Positions 38,566-48,442 of a stretch of DNA of 64,000 nt are shown here, piece after piece (position 1 is the first letter of the stretch; every line of letters starts with the position of its first letter). Where the stretch lies: contig NZ_MPHK01000002.1 in the NCBI RefSeq assembly GCF_001957135.1, forward strand, positions 18,124 through 82,123. Direction: 5' to 3'. The notes under the pieces were generated by a model, which saw only the letters and a list, made by a program, of their open reading frames with translations, did not search any database and was not told the DNA's origin. This DNA comes from Shewanella sp. UCD-KL21. Lineage in GTDB: Bacteria > Pseudomonadota > Gammaproteobacteria > Enterobacterales > Shewanellaceae. Position numbers and translations under genes: made by a program.

Positions 38566-39599
38566 TAATAATACTTCCTCAAATCAAGATTGTTATATAA
38601 ACCAGCCACAGACTCACCATAACCATTAAACATTTGCGTTGGGATACGTTTGGCTGAAAACAAACCTCCTTCACCAATACTGCGCTCAGAGGCCTGCGAC
38701 CAACGAGGATGATCAACCTGCGGATTCACATTGGCATAAAAACCATATTCACTGGGCGCTAATTGGTTCCAACTGGTAGGCGGCTGTTTATCGGTAACGC
38801 GGATTTTAACGATGGACTTAATACTCTTAAAACCATACTTCCAAGGTAAAACTAATCTCACTGGGGCACCATTTTGCGGCGGCAAGGTTTTACCATATAA
38901 ACCTACAGCAAGAAATGGCAATTCATTCATGGCTTCAGCAATGGTTACCCCTTCCACATAAGGGTAATGTATTCCGCCGCCCATTAAACGATTTCGCTGC
39001 CCCGGCATTTGGTCAGGGTCAAACAAGGTCTCAAAGGCCACATGAGTCGCTTTGTTAGATACCCCTGCCATTTTCAATAACTCAGCCAGTGAAAACCCTA
39101 CCCAAGGCACCACCATTGACCACGCCTCTACACATCTTAGGCGGTAAATACGTTCTTCAAGGGCGAACTTAGTGGTTAAGTCGTTCAAATCTAGAGTTAA
39201 CGGTTTATCCACTAAACCTTCAATTTTAAGCTCCCAAGGGTTCACTTGAAATGATTGTGCGTTTTCAAACGGGTCTTGTTTGTTAGTGCCAAATTCATAG
39301 AAATTATTGTGACGGGTAATTTTGTCTTCTGGAGTTAACTTATCATCACTTTGAAAGCGGCTGGGCTTAGTATAATCAAGACCTTGCACTGCAAACGCGG
39401 GTTTATCGTCACTGCCAAACAAATCGAATAAACCCGCCTGCACTTGCCCCGGCAAGCTAGCCCCAAGCGAGCCTAGCCCCAAGGCTTTTACGATATTTCG
39501 CCTATCTTTAAACACCGCTTCAGGGGTGACTTGATTGTCTTTTAATGCCCATGATGGTGGGTTGGCAATGCCTTTGAAAAAACCTTTCTTTGACACCAT
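38565..39599 (-). CDS. msrP: Periplasmic methionine sulfoxide reductase MsrP (YedY)
   Basis: MsrP is a molybdopterin enzyme that reduces methionine sulfoxide in the periplasm. The 344-residue product has a twin-arginine-type leader (RR at 33-34, [12 protein letters not shown], then a hydrophobic stretch ending VQA). C156 in [11 protein letters not shown] is the expected molybdenum ligand. The [11 protein letters not shown] segment is typical of the fold. It is the first gene of the msrPQ operon. Length is close to E. coli YedY (334). Confidence 0.95.
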   Translation of the reverse strand: MVSKKGFFKGIANPPSWALKDNQVTPEAVFKDRRNIVKALGLGSLGASLPGQVQAGLFDLFGSDDKPAFAVQGLDYTKPSRFQSDDKLTPEDKITRHNNFYEFGTNKQDPFENAQSFQVNPWELKIEGLVDKPLTLDLNDLTTKFALEERIYRLRCVEAWSMVVPWVGFSLAELLKMAGVSNKATHVAFETLFDPDQMPGQRNRLMGGGIHYPYVEGVTIAEAMNELPFLAVGLYGKTLPPQNGAPVRLVLPWKYGFKSIKSIVKIRVTDKQPPTSWNQLAPSEYGFYANVNPQVDHPRWSQASERSIGEGGLFSAKRIPTQMFNGYGESVAGLYNNLDLRKYY

Positions 39600-39794
39600 A
39601 GGTCACCTCATTCAATTATTATCATTTGATATAAACAGTAGACAGTCTAATACGCGTTTAAATTTCAAAAAGTTTACAATTTTGCTGTTTTGAGTTTAAT
39701 AATTAAGCGCTTAAGTATTAAATAGCCCCTTTGCAGCTTGCAGTGTACTGCCCTGCATGAGAATCTTAAGCATCATTTTTTGCAGGTTTTTTGC

Positions 39795-41276
39795 ATGACA
39801 TTTCCTACAAGTTTAACTATCCCCGAAATTATCGTTTTAGCCGCCGTCGCTTTTTTATCGCTTCTTATTGGCGCATTACTTAATCAGCGGTTAACCCGTC
39901 AGCGCTGGGAGCAACACAGGCAGCGCATTGCTGAAGAAATGAGCCAATTAACTGCTGAATTTGAAATTAAACAGCAAACACTTACAGAGCAAATTGATGA
40001 CAAACAAGATGCGTTAATGCTCACTCAAAATAAGCTCGAGTCATTGATTGGTCAATTAGCTAAAATGGAAGCCTTTGCCGAAAGAGTGCCATTACTAGAA
40101 CAACAGTTAAACGATGGCCAGCGTAAGTTCATGGAAACCCAGCTAGCACTGTCTAAATCTAATGCGATTCAACAAAGCATTCAAGCCCAGGCTAACATCG
40201 AAAAAACCGCCTTAAATGACAAAATCGCCTTACTAGAATCAGCCGAAGAAAGGCTAAAACTGCAATTTGAAAACCTGGCCAACCGTATTTTCGAGGAGAA
40301 GTCAGAAAACTTTAAGAAGCAAAATGTCAGCCAAATGGATGGCGTGCTTGGGCCCTTAAAACAGCAGCTAGAAGGCTTTAGACAACAAGTTAGAGAATCC
40401 TATAGCCAGGAGCAAACTGAGCGCAGCGCCCTTAAACATCAACTTGATGCACTCAAAGAGTTAAATTTGAGAATGAGTCAAGATGCAGTCAATCTGACCA
40501 AAGCGCTTAAAGGCGATAACAAGCAACAAGGTAATTGGGGTGAAGTGATCCTTGAACGAGTCCTACAAGAAAGTGGTCTGCGTGAAGGCCATGAGTACGA
40601 TACCCAGCAAGATTTAAAAGACGATCAAGGTAAACGCTTTAAACCTGATGTCATCGTTCACCTACCTGAACAAAAAGATGTGGTGATTGATGCCAAAATG
40701 TCATTAATTGCCTACGAGCGCTTTTTTAATAGTGAAGACGAGCTAGTGCAGCAACAGGCGATAAAAGAGCTGGCTTTATCTATTCGTCAACACATTAAAG
40801 GCCTAAGCCATAAGGACTATCACAAGCTACATGGCCTCAAAAGTCTCGACTATGTATTAATGTTTATTCCAATAGAGCCTGCATTTTTACTGGCACTGGA
40901 GTCAGATCCTAGCTTGGTCAATTTTGCTCTCGATCATAATATTATGTTAGTCAGCCCAACGAACTTATTAGTGGCACTGCGCACCATTAACAATATTTGG
41001 CGCTATGAGTACCAAAACCAAAATGCCCAAAGTATCGCAGCCCAAGCTGGTAAAATTTACGATAAATTATGCAGCTATGTTGACGACATGGATAAACTGG
41101 GCCGCGCTTTAGACACTGCCGATAAAGCCTACCAGCAAGCAATGAATAAACTGTCCCAAGGTAAAGGTAATTTAATAAGGCAAGCCCATGTTATGCAAAA
41201 ATTGGGTGTTGAAACCAGTAAAAACCTTGATCCTCAATTAATAAATAAAGCCTTAGATGACTCTAAAGAGTCATAA
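39795..41276 (+). CDS. rmuC: DNA recombination protein RmuC
   Basis: RmuC limits inversions at short inverted repeats in E. coli and has a PD-(D/E)XK-like nuclease core. The ATG at 39795 gives 493 residues (MTFPTSLTIPEIIVLAA), with an AGG about 8 nt upstream; upstream in-frame codons are not conserved. An N-terminal transmembrane segment (about 10-30) is followed by a long coiled coil (about 35-210). The C-terminal domain contains GNWGEVILERVL, KPDVIVHLP and VIDAKMSL, the putative nuclease motif. Confidence 0.94.
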   Translation: MTFPTSLTIPEIIVLAAVAFLSLLIGALLNQRLTRQRWEQHRQRIAEEMSQLTAEFEIKQQTLTEQIDDKQDALMLTQNKLESLIGQLAKMEAFAERVPLLEQQLNDGQRKFMETQLALSKSNAIQQSIQAQANIEKTALNDKIALLESAEERLKLQFENLANRIFEEKSENFKKQNVSQMDGVLGPLKQQLEGFRQQVRESYSQEQTERSALKHQLDALKELNLRMSQDAVNLTKALKGDNKQQGNWGEVILERVLQESGLREGHEYDTQQDLKDDQGKRFKPDVIVHLPEQKDVVIDAKMSLIAYERFFNSEDELVQQQAIKELALSIRQHIKGLSHKDYHKLHGLKSLDYVLMFIPIEPAFLLALESDPSLVNFALDHNIMLVSPTNLLVALRTINNIWRYEYQNQNAQSIAAQAGKIYDKLCSYVDDMDKLGRALDTADKAYQQAMNKLSQGKGNLIRQAHVMQKLGVETSKNLDPQLINKALDDSKES

Positions 41277-41342
41277 GCGGTTTTAATTTAGTTTTTATAA
41301 GCAATTTTTATGAGCAATTATAGCTAATTGCACTATTCTTTG

Positions 41343-41366
41343 GCTTGAGGTGGCAACACCTTAAGC
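41343..41366 (+). other. Strong intergenic hairpin with GCAA tetraloop
   Basis: A 10-bp stem (GCTTGAGGTG with CACCTTAAGC, one G-T wobble) is capped by a GNRA-type GCAA loop. It lies between rmuC and slt. No T-run follows on either strand, so it is probably an RNA structure or processing element rather than a terminator. Confidence 0.55.
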
Positions 41367-41482
41367 AAAAATAGACACTTGGCTAATATTGATAATGCCG
41401 CTTAATAGATACTATTCATTAATTAGATTCAAACAGATTGGTTCGCAAAAGATGTCGTACTGAGGCGGAGATTCTCATTATT

Positions 41483-43417
41483 ATGCGCAACATATTGGTT
41501 AATTTTGTAGTTTTTCTAGGGTTACTGTGGCTGTCAGCTAGCATTAATCTCGCCCATGCTGAAAAATCAAGTTTAAGCCCCCAACAGCAATTGTATCTTG
41601 ATGCCAGAGAGGCGTTAGACAAACAACAGCTCAACCAATACCAAAAGCTACGTAAGCAGTTGGGTGATTACCCATTAACTGTTTATCTTGATTATCATGA
41701 GCAAATCGCCAAGATTTTAAAAATGAGTGGAGCTCAAGCCCATAAAGCTATCGAGCAATTTAATACCACTCCACTTTATAACGGCTTACGCTATCGCTAT
41801 TTGAAAAATGCTGGCGAGAAAAAGCAGTGGCAAAACTTTTTAGCCATCTCACCTAACGCCCCTAATGATGTCACCTTGCAGTGTTACTATTACCGCGCTC
41901 AATTATCTCAAGGCAATAACAACATCGCTTATGAAGGCGCTGAAAAACTGTGGCTTTATGGTCGCTCACGCCCCAAGGCTTGTGATGTGTTATTTAGTCA
42001 ATGGACCAAAGCAGGTAAAAGAACCCAAGCATTAATTTGGTCAAGAATGTTACTTAGTTTTAATGAAAACCAATATGGCTTAACCCAATACCTATCAAGA
42101 AAAATCACCAAAAATAAAGCTGAAGCGGATTTACTCATTTCAGTTTATCGCGATCCCAACAGTCTACGTAATACCAAAAAGTTTTCGTCTAAAACGCCCA
42201 TTGTAGCGGATATTGTTAATGTTGGGCTCAGAAAACTTGCCAGAAAAGACTTAAAACAAGCAGTCAAATTATATAAGAAATATGATAAGGCTAATCGTTT
42301 TAGTGCTATCAAAGGCCAACAACTTAATCGTTATATTGTCCGCAGGGCATTAATCAGAAAAGAAGCTGATTTACTGGAACACATTGATGCAAGCTTACCG
42401 ATTTTAGACTCTGATGACTTATTTCAAATTCGTTTGCGCTGGGCAATCGCAGAGCAAGATACAAAAGCAATTAAACACTATCTCACATTACTCAGTGATG
42501 ATGTGATTGATGACTCTCGCTGGCAGTATTGGAGCGCACGCATAAGTCAAACCACCGACAAAACCCAAGCAGACAAGATAACGAAGCAACTTAGCCAAGC
42601 ACGCAATTTTTATGGCTTTTACGCCGCCCAATCCATAAAGGCCCCGCTGGCGTTAAATGATGACAAGTTACAGTCATCGCCACAGCTTGCTAAAAAACTG
42701 CATGATGACCCCGGCCTTGCCAGAATTATCGAATTAATTGCCATCGATAAAACCCGCGATGCTCGCAGTGAATGGGTTCATTTGCTGCGCCGCCATGATA
42801 CCGCGATGAAGGCCGAATATGGCCTACTCGCCCTTAAAAATGCTTGGTTTGATTACAGCGTCGAAGCCAGCATACAAGCCAGAAAATGGAATAGTTTGCA
42901 ACTACGCTTTCCTAACGCCGCCCAAAACGAATTTGAACAAGCAAGTAAAAAATATCAGGTTGAGATAGATGAAATACGCGCAATCGCCCGCCGCGAAAGT
43001 GCGTTTTACCCTTATGCCACCTCTGGTGTGGGCGCGCGCGGATTAATGCAACTCATGCCCGCAACCGCAAAAGAAACTGCCCGTAAAAATAAGCTCAAAT
43101 TTAACAATAAAAATGACCTATATAAGGTGAATTATAATGTCCAACTTGGCAGTGCTTATTACGGCCAATTGCTCAAACAGTTTGATCAAAATCGCGTCCT
43201 CGCCACAGCAGCGTATAATGCCGGCCCCCACAGGGTCACCCGTTGGTTAAAAGAGTCTGACGGAAAACTGGACGTCATGAGCTTTATCGAAACCATTCCC
43301 TTTAAGGAAACCCGGGAATATGTGCAAGCCGTACTCAGCTATAGAATGATCTATCAGCAGCAAGAGGGTCGCGATGCCCCTATGTTTAGCGATGCCGAAC
43401 GCAAGTTTGCTTACTAA
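41483..43417 (+). CDS. slt: Soluble lytic murein transglycosylase Slt
   Basis: Slt cleaves the glycan strands of peptidoglycan from chain ends. The ATG at 41483 gives 644 residues with a signal peptide ending in AHA at residue 26. A superhelical U/L domain (about 30-480) follows. The C-terminal lysozyme-like SLT domain has catalytic Glu505 in ARRESAFYP, GARGLMQLMPATA, and AAYNAGPHRV. Its ribosome binding site is far (GGAG, 12 nt). Length is like E. coli Slt70 (645). A strong terminator follows. Confidence 0.94.
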   Translation: MRNILVNFVVFLGLLWLSASINLAHAEKSSLSPQQQLYLDAREALDKQQLNQYQKLRKQLGDYPLTVYLDYHEQIAKILKMSGAQAHKAIEQFNTTPLYNGLRYRYLKNAGEKKQWQNFLAISPNAPNDVTLQCYYYRAQLSQGNNNIAYEGAEKLWLYGRSRPKACDVLFSQWTKAGKRTQALIWSRMLLSFNENQYGLTQYLSRKITKNKAEADLLISVYRDPNSLRNTKKFSSKTPIVADIVNVGLRKLARKDLKQAVKLYKKYDKANRFSAIKGQQLNRYIVRRALIRKEADLLEHIDASLPILDSDDLFQIRLRWAIAEQDTKAIKHYLTLLSDDVIDDSRWQYWSARISQTTDKTQADKITKQLSQARNFYGFYAAQSIKAPLALNDDKLQSSPQLAKKLHDDPGLARIIELIAIDKTRDARSEWVHLLRRHDTAMKAEYGLLALKNAWFDYSVEASIQARKWNSLQLRFPNAAQNEFEQASKKYQVEIDEIRAIARRESAFYPYATSGVGARGLMQLMPATAKETARKNKLKFNNKNDLYKVNYNVQLGSAYYGQLLKQFDQNRVLATAAYNAGPHRVTRWLKESDGKLDVMSFIETIPFKETREYVQAVLSYRMIYQQQEGRDAPMFSDAERKFAY

Positions 43418-43518
43418 TACATTTGTCATAAGTCATTAGCCTTAAGCCACTTTAATGCCCGTTTAAGGCTTACTCAGGCTGTCGTGAGCAGTGCTCTAAA
43501 CCGATAACTCACTGCCAC

Positions 43519-43558
43519 GATAGCTAAACTCATCACAGAGTTTAGCTATCATTTTTTA
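43519..43558 (+). terminator. Terminator after slt
   Basis: A 13-bp perfect stem (GATAGCTAAACTC with GAGTTTAGCTATC, loop ATCACA) is followed by ATTTTTTAT, about 100 bp after the slt stop. Confidence 0.88.
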
Positions 43559-43668
43559 TCACTGAATATCTTCCTTTATTATCTTTGGCAGGTTAACGTA
43601 AGCCATTCGATGTACTTGTTAGCAAAATAGCTTAATTAGGCCGTATTTGTTAACTAACGGAGTATTTA

Positions 43669-44580
43669 GTGTCAGCAACAAAACTACAATCGCTGTTAAG
43701 CCAATTAGAAACGGTATTATTAGGTAAACCTGAGCAAATCAAACTGGCGCTAGCCTGTATTCTCGCTAAAGGTCATTTACTGATCGAAGACTTACCTGGC
43801 ATGGGTAAAACCAGTCTGTCTCAAGCATTAGCCACCTCGCTAGGCATGAGCTATCAACGCATTCAATTTACCAGTGACATGTTACCTGCCGATATTTTAG
43901 GGGTATCCATTTACCAGCAGCAAAATCAAGTATTTGAGTTTCACCCTGGCCCAATTTTTAATCAAATGCTGTTAGCCGATGAAATCAACCGCGCCAGTCC
44001 TAAAACCCAAAGTGCCTTACTTGAAGCCATGGCAGAAAGACAAATCACCATTGATGGTGAAACACACACATTGCCACAACCATTTTTTGTTATCGCTACC
44101 CAAAACCCCATTGAGCAATCGGGGACTTTCCCCCTGCCTGAATCGCAACTTGACCGCTTTATGATGCGCATTTCTATTGGCTACCCTGATGAACATGCTG
44201 AGTTAGCCATGCTAAAGGGGCTACATCAGCGCAGCGATGCCCCGCCGCTTACACAATGCTTAAGCCCAACCGAGCTAATGAGTTTGCAACATCAGGTACA
44301 AAAAGTCAGTGCTTCTGATGCAGTGCTTAAATATTTAATCAACCTTGCCCAATACTCTCGCCAGCAAATCGATGGCAATGGGCTATCGCCTCGGGCCAGT
44401 ATTGCACTGCTGGACTCAGCTAAAGCTTGGGCGCTATTAAATCATCGCAATTATGTGGTACCTGAAGATATTCAGGCCGTATTTCACTGCGTAGCAGAGC
44501 ACCGCATAAGAACCAATAGCCAACTGCAGGGGCAAGCGTTGTCAGATCAAATTCTCGCAAGCGTTAACCCAATTAGCTAA
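43669..44580 (+). CDS. MoxR family AAA+ ATPase
   Basis: MoxR ATPases act as chaperones in assembling or activating membrane and metal proteins. The 303-residue product starts at a GTG with GGAG 6 nt upstream. It has Walker A LPGMGKTS (about 42-49), Walker B LLADEINR (D104/E105), a sensor-1 region (ATQNPIEQSG) and the sensor-2/lid domain (LSPRASIALLDSAKAW). It heads a three-gene unit with a DUF58 protein and a transglutaminase-like membrane protein, a very common partnership. Confidence 0.92.
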   Translation: MSATKLQSLLSQLETVLLGKPEQIKLALACILAKGHLLIEDLPGMGKTSLSQALATSLGMSYQRIQFTSDMLPADILGVSIYQQQNQVFEFHPGPIFNQMLLADEINRASPKTQSALLEAMAERQITIDGETHTLPQPFFVIATQNPIEQSGTFPLPESQLDRFMMRISIGYPDEHAELAMLKGLHQRSDAPPLTQCLSPTELMSLQHQVQKVSASDAVLKYLINLAQYSRQQIDGNGLSPRASIALLDSAKAWALLNHRNYVVPEDIQAVFHCVAEHRIRTNSQLQGQALSDQILASVNPIS

Positions 44581-44597
44581 GCAGAAATTAATTGCAG

Positions 44598-45716
44598 ATG
44601 AATAACTCCAAGGCGACAAAGAAATGGTATTCACGCTTGATCCCAGCCGCGATTAAGCAGCGCTGGTCACAGTGGTTAGATAAGCGAATACCCGCGAACA
44701 AACAAATCACCTTAAGCCATAAAAGTATTTTTATTTTACCCAGTGGCTTTGGGGTCGCTTGGTTTTTGCTGATTGTGGTGCTGTATTTATTTGGCACCAA
44801 CTATCAAAACAACTTGGTGATCGGCTTAAGTTTATTACTGGCCAGTGTGTTCCATAGCTGCATTATTTACAGCTATAAAAATCTTGCAGGTTTAACCTTA
44901 ACCGCATTAACCCCACCTGAGACTTATGCCAACCAAAGCTTGGCCTTTCCGGTTGTGTTATCCAGTAAAATCAACAAAGACAACAGCCAAACCAGTCACC
45001 AGCAAATTTGCTTGAATCTACCTAATGAGCGCCATAGCCGCATTACCGATGTCGCTGAAGGCATCGACACCAGCGTCAGCAGCTCTGCGCAATCCAGAGG
45101 TCTAGTTAACCCCGGTAGAATTCGCGTCTCATCCAGTTTCCCACTGGGGCTATTTAACACTTGGTCCTATGTGGATTTAAATATCCAGCATATTATTTAT
45201 GCCGCGCCGCTGGCCACCCATGTATCGTTAACCAGTTTAGATAATGACAATCAAACCGAATTTGAACACGGTAAATTGCAACCTGGGGTTGATGACTATA
45301 AAGGCCTTAAAACCTTTGTTGAAGGTGAGTCACTTAAACAAGTGGCATGGAAGCAATGGGCACAAGGGCGCGGTATGCTAACAAAAGAATTTGCCCAACC
45401 TGAAGGCAAACCTGTGTGGCTCAGTTTAGACGACACCCGTGGTGATAGTCTTGAACAAAAACTCAGTAAACTGGCGTGGCAAGTCAACGCCTTATCTCAA
45501 TCACAGCAAGTTTTTGGCTTGGCATTAAACCAGCAAATTATCGAACAAGACAGCGGCGAGTCACATCGAAAACAATGTCAGCAAATGATTGCGCTTTATG
45601 GCTCAGCAGCTCAGCCAACTGTTACACCTAAACCAACAAATACACCAGAGTCAACAATTACACCTGAGTCAACATCGGCATTTACTGATAAACGCCCAGT
45701 GGAGAGCAGAAAATGA
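44598..45716 (+). CDS. DUF58 domain protein
   Basis: The ATG at 44598 gives 372 residues; a TTG two codons upstream is an alternative. Two N-terminal transmembrane helices (roughly 45-65 and 70-90) precede a beta-rich region and the DUF58 motif (DYKGLKTFVEGESLKQVAWK followed by KEFAQPEG). It is partnered with the MoxR ATPase upstream and overlaps the transglutaminase gene by 4 bp (ATGA). The last ~30 residues are a Thr/Pro/Glu-rich repeat tail (TPKPTNTPESTITPEST) unusual for the family. Function is not established. Confidence 0.88.
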   Translation: MNNSKATKKWYSRLIPAAIKQRWSQWLDKRIPANKQITLSHKSIFILPSGFGVAWFLLIVVLYLFGTNYQNNLVIGLSLLLASVFHSCIIYSYKNLAGLTLTALTPPETYANQSLAFPVVLSSKINKDNSQTSHQQICLNLPNERHSRITDVAEGIDTSVSSSAQSRGLVNPGRIRVSSSFPLGLFNTWSYVDLNIQHIIYAAPLATHVSLTSLDNDNQTEFEHGKLQPGVDDYKGLKTFVEGESLKQVAWKQWAQGRGMLTKEFAQPEGKPVWLSLDDTRGDSLEQKLSKLAWQVNALSQSQQVFGLALNQQIIEQDSGESHRKQCQQMIALYGSAAQPTVTPKPTNTPESTITPESTSAFTDKRPVESRK

Positions 45717-47791
45717 CCCAAGGCTCAAAGGCGTTAAAACATCAGTTAAATGACCCATTTAATGAGAACATTGGTCGCAATACCCTCTTTTGGTTATTAA
45801 TTACCAATGTATTGGTGCTATCGCCGTTATACCAGCATGCCACCTTATGGAGCATCGGCATTTGCGCCATTTGCTTTGTGTGGCGGGTGGGGATTTACCT
45901 TGGCAAGGTGGCGGCGCCGCCTAAAGTATTAGTCACAGGGCTAGCCATTGGCGCCGCTGTCACCTTGGCTTTAGTGTCACAGGAAATTGGATTACTAAAT
46001 GCATTAGTCAATTTGCTACTGCTCGGCTATGCCCTTAAATACATCGAAATGCGCCAAGTACGCGATGTTAAAGTCGTGGTATTGGTGGGCTTTTTCTTAA
46101 TCGGTTTTGCACTATTAGATCGTCAATCCATACTCGACACCCTGCAACTGAGCTTTGTCGCCATCATTAATACCTGTGTGTTAATCAGTATTTATCAGCA
46201 TTCAAGTCGGAAGGTAAACTTTCGCTTCGGGGTAAAATTATTCGCCCAAAGCTTGCCTTTAGCCATACTGCTTTTTGTGGTATTTCCAAGGCTGCCACCA
46301 TTGTGGTTAGCCCCCAGCATGAAAAACGCTACTACCGGCCTGTCAGATGAAATCGCATTAGGGGATATCAGTAAGTTAACCCGCTCGCCGGATTTGGCAT
46401 TTAGAGTGGGTTTTGAAAATGAACTCAACAACACCGATAAGCAGCAACTGATTAGCAATGAGCAACTGTATTGGCGCACACAGGTCATGGAAAACTACGA
46501 TGGTCAGCGCTGGAGTCAGTCGCCTTATCGTAAAAATGAACAGCGTAGCGCCTATGGCAATAAACCTAAGCGCGCTAAGCCCAATGCAGCAGGTCTTGCG
46601 GCGCCATTAAATTATCAAGTGATCACTGAGCCGACTTATCAAAAATGGTTGTTTGGTTTAGATCAGGCTTTTAGTCAATCTGAGCACATTGTCGAGTTAT
46701 CCGACTTTAGGCTATTCTCACTGCGCAACATTGATCAACGTTTAAGTTACCAAGTGAGCTCTTATCCCAATAGCGCACTTGATGACAAACTCGCGCCAGA
46801 TATCAGCAAGATAAATTTGGCCATTCCTAATAATAGCAATCCACTAACTCGCCAGTTGGCAGCCCAATTTGCTAAGGATTACCCACAGCCAGCAGCGCGC
46901 ATCAATGCCATGATGGGTTACTTCGCCGAGCAAGCTTTTTACTACACCTTAAGCCCGCCAAAGCTTGGCCAGCAGCAAGTAGATGACTTCTTATTTACTA
47001 ACCAAGCAGGCTTTTGCTCCCACTACGCTTCAGCTCTGGTGTTTCTCGCCCGTTCAAGTGGCATACCTGCCAGATTGGTCACAGGTTACCAAGGCGGCGA
47101 ATATAACCCCAAAGCCGGTTATTACAGCATTTATCAATACATGGCCCATGCATGGACCGAAGTTTGGCTAGAAGGCCAAGGTTGGGTAAGGTTTGACCCC
47201 ACCGCCATGATTGCCCCAGAGCGTGTATTAGACGGCTTTGATGCTACGTTTACAGGCCAAGATAGCTACTTACAAGACAGCCTATTTACCAGTTTACAGG
47301 TCAAAAATATTCCGTGGTTGAACAATATTCGCCTGCAACTGGCTAGCATCGATTTCTACTGGAGTGTGTGGGTACTGGGTTTTGATGAACAGCGACAGCA
47401 ACAAGTATTAGCCAAACTACTTGGCAATGTCACTAGCAGTAAAGTGGCCATAATGATGATCATCAGCTTTATCATTATTGCCCTTATAATCGCCTATTTT
47501 GCTGGCGTGTTTAAACTGCAACCCAAGCAAGATCCATGTATTAAACGTTATAACCTTATTTGTGAAAAGTTAGCACACAAAGGCTTTCAACGTGATGCGA
47601 TGCCTCCACAAGCTTATGCCCAGTTTATTCATCAAGCATTTAGTGAGCAGCAACCACAACTGGTGGCTCATTTTGACAAAATGACTGAACACTTTATTGC
47701 GCTGCAATATCAACCATTGACGGCGAAACAAGTTGTTTTGCACCAAAGATTGTTTAAGCGCTATTTTAGGAAGGTAAAAAGGAATTTGTAG
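45713..47791 (+). CDS. TgpA-like transglutaminase-fold membrane protein (DUF3488)
   Basis: The 692-residue product has about six N-terminal transmembrane helices (DUF3488, roughly 30-205). A periplasmic transglutaminase-like domain follows, with the complete triad C435 (QAGFCSHYASA), H479 (MAHAWTEVW) and D495 (VRFDPTAM). A further transmembrane helix (about 580-602) precedes a C-terminal cytoplasmic DUF4129-like region. Pseudomonas TgpA is essential, but its substrate is unknown. Its start overlaps the DUF58 gene, so the three genes are one operon. Confidence 0.9.
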   Translation: MTQGSKALKHQLNDPFNENIGRNTLFWLLITNVLVLSPLYQHATLWSIGICAICFVWRVGIYLGKVAAPPKVLVTGLAIGAAVTLALVSQEIGLLNALVNLLLLGYALKYIEMRQVRDVKVVVLVGFFLIGFALLDRQSILDTLQLSFVAIINTCVLISIYQHSSRKVNFRFGVKLFAQSLPLAILLFVVFPRLPPLWLAPSMKNATTGLSDEIALGDISKLTRSPDLAFRVGFENELNNTDKQQLISNEQLYWRTQVMENYDGQRWSQSPYRKNEQRSAYGNKPKRAKPNAAGLAAPLNYQVITEPTYQKWLFGLDQAFSQSEHIVELSDFRLFSLRNIDQRLSYQVSSYPNSALDDKLAPDISKINLAIPNNSNPLTRQLAAQFAKDYPQPAARINAMMGYFAEQAFYYTLSPPKLGQQQVDDFLFTNQAGFCSHYASALVFLARSSGIPARLVTGYQGGEYNPKAGYYSIYQYMAHAWTEVWLEGQGWVRFDPTAMIAPERVLDGFDATFTGQDSYLQDSLFTSLQVKNIPWLNNIRLQLASIDFYWSVWVLGFDEQRQQQVLAKLLGNVTSSKVAIMMIISFIIIALIIAYFAGVFKLQPKQDPCIKRYNLICEKLAHKGFQRDAMPPQAYAQFIHQAFSEQQPQLVAHFDKMTEHFIALQYQPLTAKQVVLHQRLFKRYFRKVKRNL

Positions 47792-47871
47792 GCTGATTTG
47801 TGTATTTCTAAAAGTTGTTGAGTTCATTTATTAGATCAAAGTCGTGGTGCTAAAGAGATAAAAGCAACATC

Positions 47872-48108
47872 GCAGGATTCCATCCTGCACCGGCCAAAAG
47901 GGTATCAACAGCAATACCCTCTATACTCCTTGTTAAAGAATTAGGCCCTGCCGCCCCTAACGAAAAATGCTGAAAAGCGCATAATTTCCGATGGGGATTA
48001 ATCCAGCTTTTAACTTCGTTTATTGCTAACTTCAGACTTATTCGAAAATGCTAACGCTTCCGATGGTGCATCCATGCACCGCGAAAGCTAAACTCACATC
48101 CATGTGAG
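47872..48108. repeat. Cluster of palindromes, most with TCCA-type loops
   Basis: Three stem-loops share a TCC(A) loop but have different stems. They are GCAGGAT/ATCCTGC (47872-47888), GGTGCA/TGCACC (48065-48080) and CTCACA/TGTGAG (48093-48108). A fourth stem AGGGTAT/ATACCCT with a longer loop lies at 47899-47920. No T-runs follow. The element at 48093 has extra outer pairing (GCG with CGC, AAG with CTT). Confidence 0.7.
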
Positions 48109-48130
48109 CTTCACGCTATTTTCTCTGCGT

Positions 48131-48431
48131 CCTCAATTCAAATTGAACATGCCTATCTTTAAACTTCGTTACTAATGAAGTTAAATCGAAGAGATAAAAA
48201 TTCCAGTGTAAGCGCGGCTGTGACCGTCCATGACATGGACGTCATGGCCGAGCTTTCAGGGACCTTTTGATTTATATAAAGAATGCAGCGTGTCGCAGTC
48301 GTGCTTGCACAAAGGCCTGCAGCAGGCAATTGATTAACTTGAAGCTATGGTTCTCCATAACCTAACCAATACAACTATGGCAACTTGCCTATGGCTTAAA
48401 GCTGATAATTGAAAAATTATTTATGGGTGTC
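48131..48431. repeat. Duplicated ~300-bp element, copy A
   Basis: It has an 80-bp conserved left arm (48131-48210), a variable centre (48211-48305) and a ~126-bp conserved right arm (48306-48431). The centre holds a 15-bp palindrome with arms GTCCATG/CATGGAC. The left arm holds a TATCT/AGATA-closed stem, and the right arm a CCTGC-GCAGG palindrome. No transposase gene is present. Confidence 0.8.
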
Positions 48432-48442
48432 ACAAATAATTT

